7,719 nt of DNA, taken from NCBI GenBank assembly GCA_016936035.1, contig JAFGPU010000459.1, positions 1 through 7,719 of the forward strand. Reading direction: 5' to 3'. Under the pieces are notes generated by a model. It saw only the letters and a list, made by a program, of their open reading frames with translations, did no database searches and had not been told where the DNA came from. This stretch comes from Acidimicrobiales bacterium. GTDB lineage: Bacteria > Actinomycetota > Acidimicrobiia > Acidimicrobiales > VFJN01. Below, in pieces: positions 5,978-7,719 of this stretch (the stretch's first letter is position 1; each line of letters begins with the position of its first letter). Position numbers and translations under genes: made by a program.

Positions 5978-7719
5978 GTGAAGCGGTATGCGACGGGTCA
6001 GATCCGCAACGTCGCCCTGGTGGGGCACAGCGGAGCGGGCAAGACGAGCCTGGCCGAGGCCCTGCTCCACCGGGCGGGCGCCACCAGCCGCCTCGGCCGG
6101 GTCGAAGACGGCACCACCGTGTGCGACTTCGACCCCGAGGAGCACAAGCGGGGCATCTCGCTGTCGCTGTCGATGGCCCCGTTCGAGTGGCGCGGCCACA
6201 AGATCAACCTCGTCGATGCGCCGGGCTACGCCGACTTCCTCGGCGACGTGTCGGCGGCGCTGCGCATCGCGGATCTGGCGGTGTTCGTCGTGAGCGCGGT
6301 GGACGGGGTCGAGGTCCAGACGGAGGAGGCGTGGGAGCTGGCGGCGCAGCTGCGCGTGCCCCGCATGGTCTTCGTCAACAAGCTCGACCGCGAGCGGGCC
6401 AGCTACGACGACACCCTCGCCCAGCTCCGCGACCGCCTGGGCGCCGGCATCGCCCCGCTCGAGCTGCCCATCGGTGCGGAGGCCGGGTTCCGCGGCATCG
6501 CCGACCTGCTCACCGACACCGCACACATCTACGAGGGCGGCGCACCGCACACCGAGGAGGTGCCGAGCGAGATGGAGGCGCTCGAGCACCAGGTGCGCGA
6601 CAACCTGATCGAGGGCATCGTCGTCGCCGACGACGACCTGCTCGAGCGCTACCTCGACGGCGACGTCCCCGGTCTCGACGAGCTCGAGCACACGTTGCAC
6701 GACGGGATCGCGGCAGCCTCCGTGTTCCCGGTCGTCGTCGGGTCCGCCACCCGCGAGATCGGCATCGACCGGCTGGCCGACCTGTTGGTCGAGATCGGCC
6801 CGTCGCCCCTCGACCGGCCCGTGACGGTCACCGCCGGCTCCGGCGACCAGGCGCAGCAGATCGAGGTGGGCGCCAGCGCTGACGGCGACCCCCTCGTGCA
6901 CGTGTTCAAGACCATCGCCGACCCCTACGTCGGGCAGATCAGCCTGTTCCGCGTCCTGTCAGGCACGATCCGCCCGGACGACCACCTCGTCAACAGCCGC
7001 ACGGGCGTCGACGAGCGCCTCCACGGGTTGCTCACCGTGCGGGGGCGCGAGCAGGAGCCCGCCGGCGAACTGGTCGCGGGCGACATCGGGGCGGTGTCCA
7101 AGCTCGCCGGCACGGTCACCGGCGACACGCTGGCGCCGCGCGGAACGCCCGTCGTGGTCCCGCCGATCGAGCAGCCCGAGCCGACGCTGGCCGTCGCCGT
7201 CGTTCCCCGCACCCAGGCCGACGAGGACAAGCTCGCGCCCGCGCTCCACCGCCTGGTCGACGAGGACCCGGCGCTGCGCGTCGAGCGCGTCGACGAGACC
7301 CACCAGACGCTGCTGCACGGCACCGGCGAGACCCACCTGCAGATCACCTTGGAGAAGCTCACCCGCAAGTTCGGCGCCGACGTCGTCACCGAGGACGTGC
7401 GGGTGCCCTACCGCGAGACGGTGACCGGTGCCGCCAAGGGCATCGAGGGACGCCACAAGAAGCAGACCGGTGGCCACGGCCAGTTCGCCGTGTGCGTCAT
7501 CGACGTCGAGCCCCTCCCCCGGGGCGACGGCTTCGAGTTCGCCAGCACCGTCGTCGGCGGCGCGATCAGCCGCAGCTACATCACGGCGGTGCAGAAGGGG
7601 ATCGAGGAGACGATGACGGCGGGGGGCGTCTACGGCTACCCCGTGGTCGACGTGTCCGTCACGGTCACCGACGGCAAGGAGCACTCGGTCGACAGCTCGG
7701 AGATGGCGTTCAAGGTCGC
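5978..7719 (+). CDS. Elongation factor G-like GTPase, EF-G-2 family (3' end outside window)
   Basis: The frame is open from GTG at 5978 to the window edge: 580 codons of an expected 690-720. It belongs to the EF-G-2 paralogues (Thermus thermophilus EF-G-2, mycobacterial FusA2), not the main EF-G. GTPase domain (1 to about 280): G1 GHSGAGKT (16-23), switch I KRGIS (57-61), G3 DAPGY (80-84), G4 NKLD (134-137), G5 GSA (255-257). Domain II spans about 303-395, domain III about 403-477 (HGTGETHLQITLEKL, 447-461). Domain IV starts with VPYRET (476-481), with QTGGHGQF (496-503), VVGGAISRSYI (525-535) and VDSSEMAFK (571-579). Domain V is outside the window. Compared with canonical EF-G, Thr of RGIT is Ser61 and His of DTPGH is Tyr84. 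The family binds GTP and ribosomes; its cellular job is unclear, and the mycobacterial member was reported to lack ribosome-dependent GTPase activity. It is divergent from pgsA. Confidence 0.95.
   Translation, partial: MKRYATGQIRNVALVGHSGAGKTSLAEALLHRAGATSRLGRVEDGTTVCDFDPEEHKRGISLSLSMAPFEWRGHKINLVDAPGYADFLGDVSAALRIADLAVFVVSAVDGVEVQTEEAWELAAQLRVPRMVFVNKLDRERASYDDTLAQLRDRLGAGIAPLELPIGAEAGFRGIADLLTDTAHIYEGGAPHTEEVPSEMEALEHQVRDNLIEGIVVADDDLLERYLDGDVPGLDELEHTLHDGIAAASVFPVVVGSATREIGIDRLADLLVEIGPSPLDRPVTVTAGSGDQAQQIEVGASADGDPLVHVFKTIADPYVGQISLFRVLSGTIRPDDHLVNSRTGVDERLHGLLTVRGREQEPAGELVAGDIGAVSKLAGTVTGDTLAPRGTPVVVPPIEQPEPTLAVAVVPRTQADEDKLAPALHRLVDEDPALRVERVDETHQTLLHGTGETHLQITLEKLTRKFGADVVTEDVRVPYRETVTGAAKGIEGRHKKQTGGHGQFAVCVIDVEPLPRGDGFEFASTVVGGAISRSYITAVQKGIEETMTAGGVYGYPVVDVSVTVTDGKEHSVDSSEMAFKV

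Noticed and set aside
5923..6882. A 319-codon plus-strand open frame overlapping the GTPase gene
   Set aside because: It is in a different frame from the EF-G-2 reading frame, which carries all GTPase motifs; the overlapping product is Arg/Gly/Pro-rich.
5045..6901. A 618-codon minus-strand open frame covering the divergent spacer and the start of the GTPase gene
   Set aside because: It is antisense to a clear EF-G-2 GTPase domain and in a different frame from pgsA; it shows no family motif.
1..7719. CRISPR array, transposon, tRNA/rRNA, phage or toxin-antitoxin content
   Set aside because: I looked for direct repeats, terminal inverted repeats, tRNA-like cloverleaf segments and transposase or integrase motifs and saw none. 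Genes are dense and uniform in composition, with no sign of recent transfer.

Overview
This is a very GC-rich stretch (roughly 70% by eye) that is almost completely coding, with GTG starts common. It holds a block of six minus-strand genes that reads like an actinobacterial phosphatidylinositol-mannoside (PIM) cluster: CDP-alcohol phosphatidyltransferase (pgsA/PIP synthase), LpxL-type acyltransferase (PatA-like), PimA-type GT4 mannosyltransferase, LemA, HtpX and PdxS. The order pgsA-acyltransferase-pimA, followed further down by pdxS, is the order I know from mycobacteria. This points to a high-GC actinobacterium that makes phosphatidylinositol. The lemA-htpX pair between pimA and pdxS suggests a lineage outside the mycobacteria; a deep-branching class such as Acidimicrobiia is possible, but that is inference.

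Layout, left to right: (1) 1-423, plus strand, the C-terminal 140 residues of a repeat protein with three beta-propeller-like units. (2) 424-484, a short convergent gap with a GC-rich hairpin. (3) 485-5769, minus strand, six genes transcribed right to left with gaps of 1 to 78 bases. (4) 5770-5977, a 208-base divergent spacer with a possible pgsA promoter, a leader hairpin and a perfect 10-base inverted repeat. (5) 5978-7719, plus strand, the first 580 codons of an EF-G-2-type translational GTPase that runs off the window. It starts at GTG behind a strong ribosome binding site.

How the genes fit together: the phosphatidyltransferase would make phosphatidylinositol phosphate from CDP-diacylglycerol, PimA would add the first mannose on the cytoplasmic face, and the acyltransferase would acylate the mannoside. 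LemA and HtpX are membrane proteins often found together; HtpX is a zinc protease linked to membrane protein quality control. PdxS makes pyridoxal 5'-phosphate, but its usual glutaminase partner PdxT is not next to it here.

I do not see a new defence, mobile or RNA system. Every complete gene belongs to a known family. The points worth a second look are the paralogous EF-G with altered GTPase motifs, the mixed composition of the PIM cluster, the isolated pdxS, and the inverted repeats in the divergent spacer.
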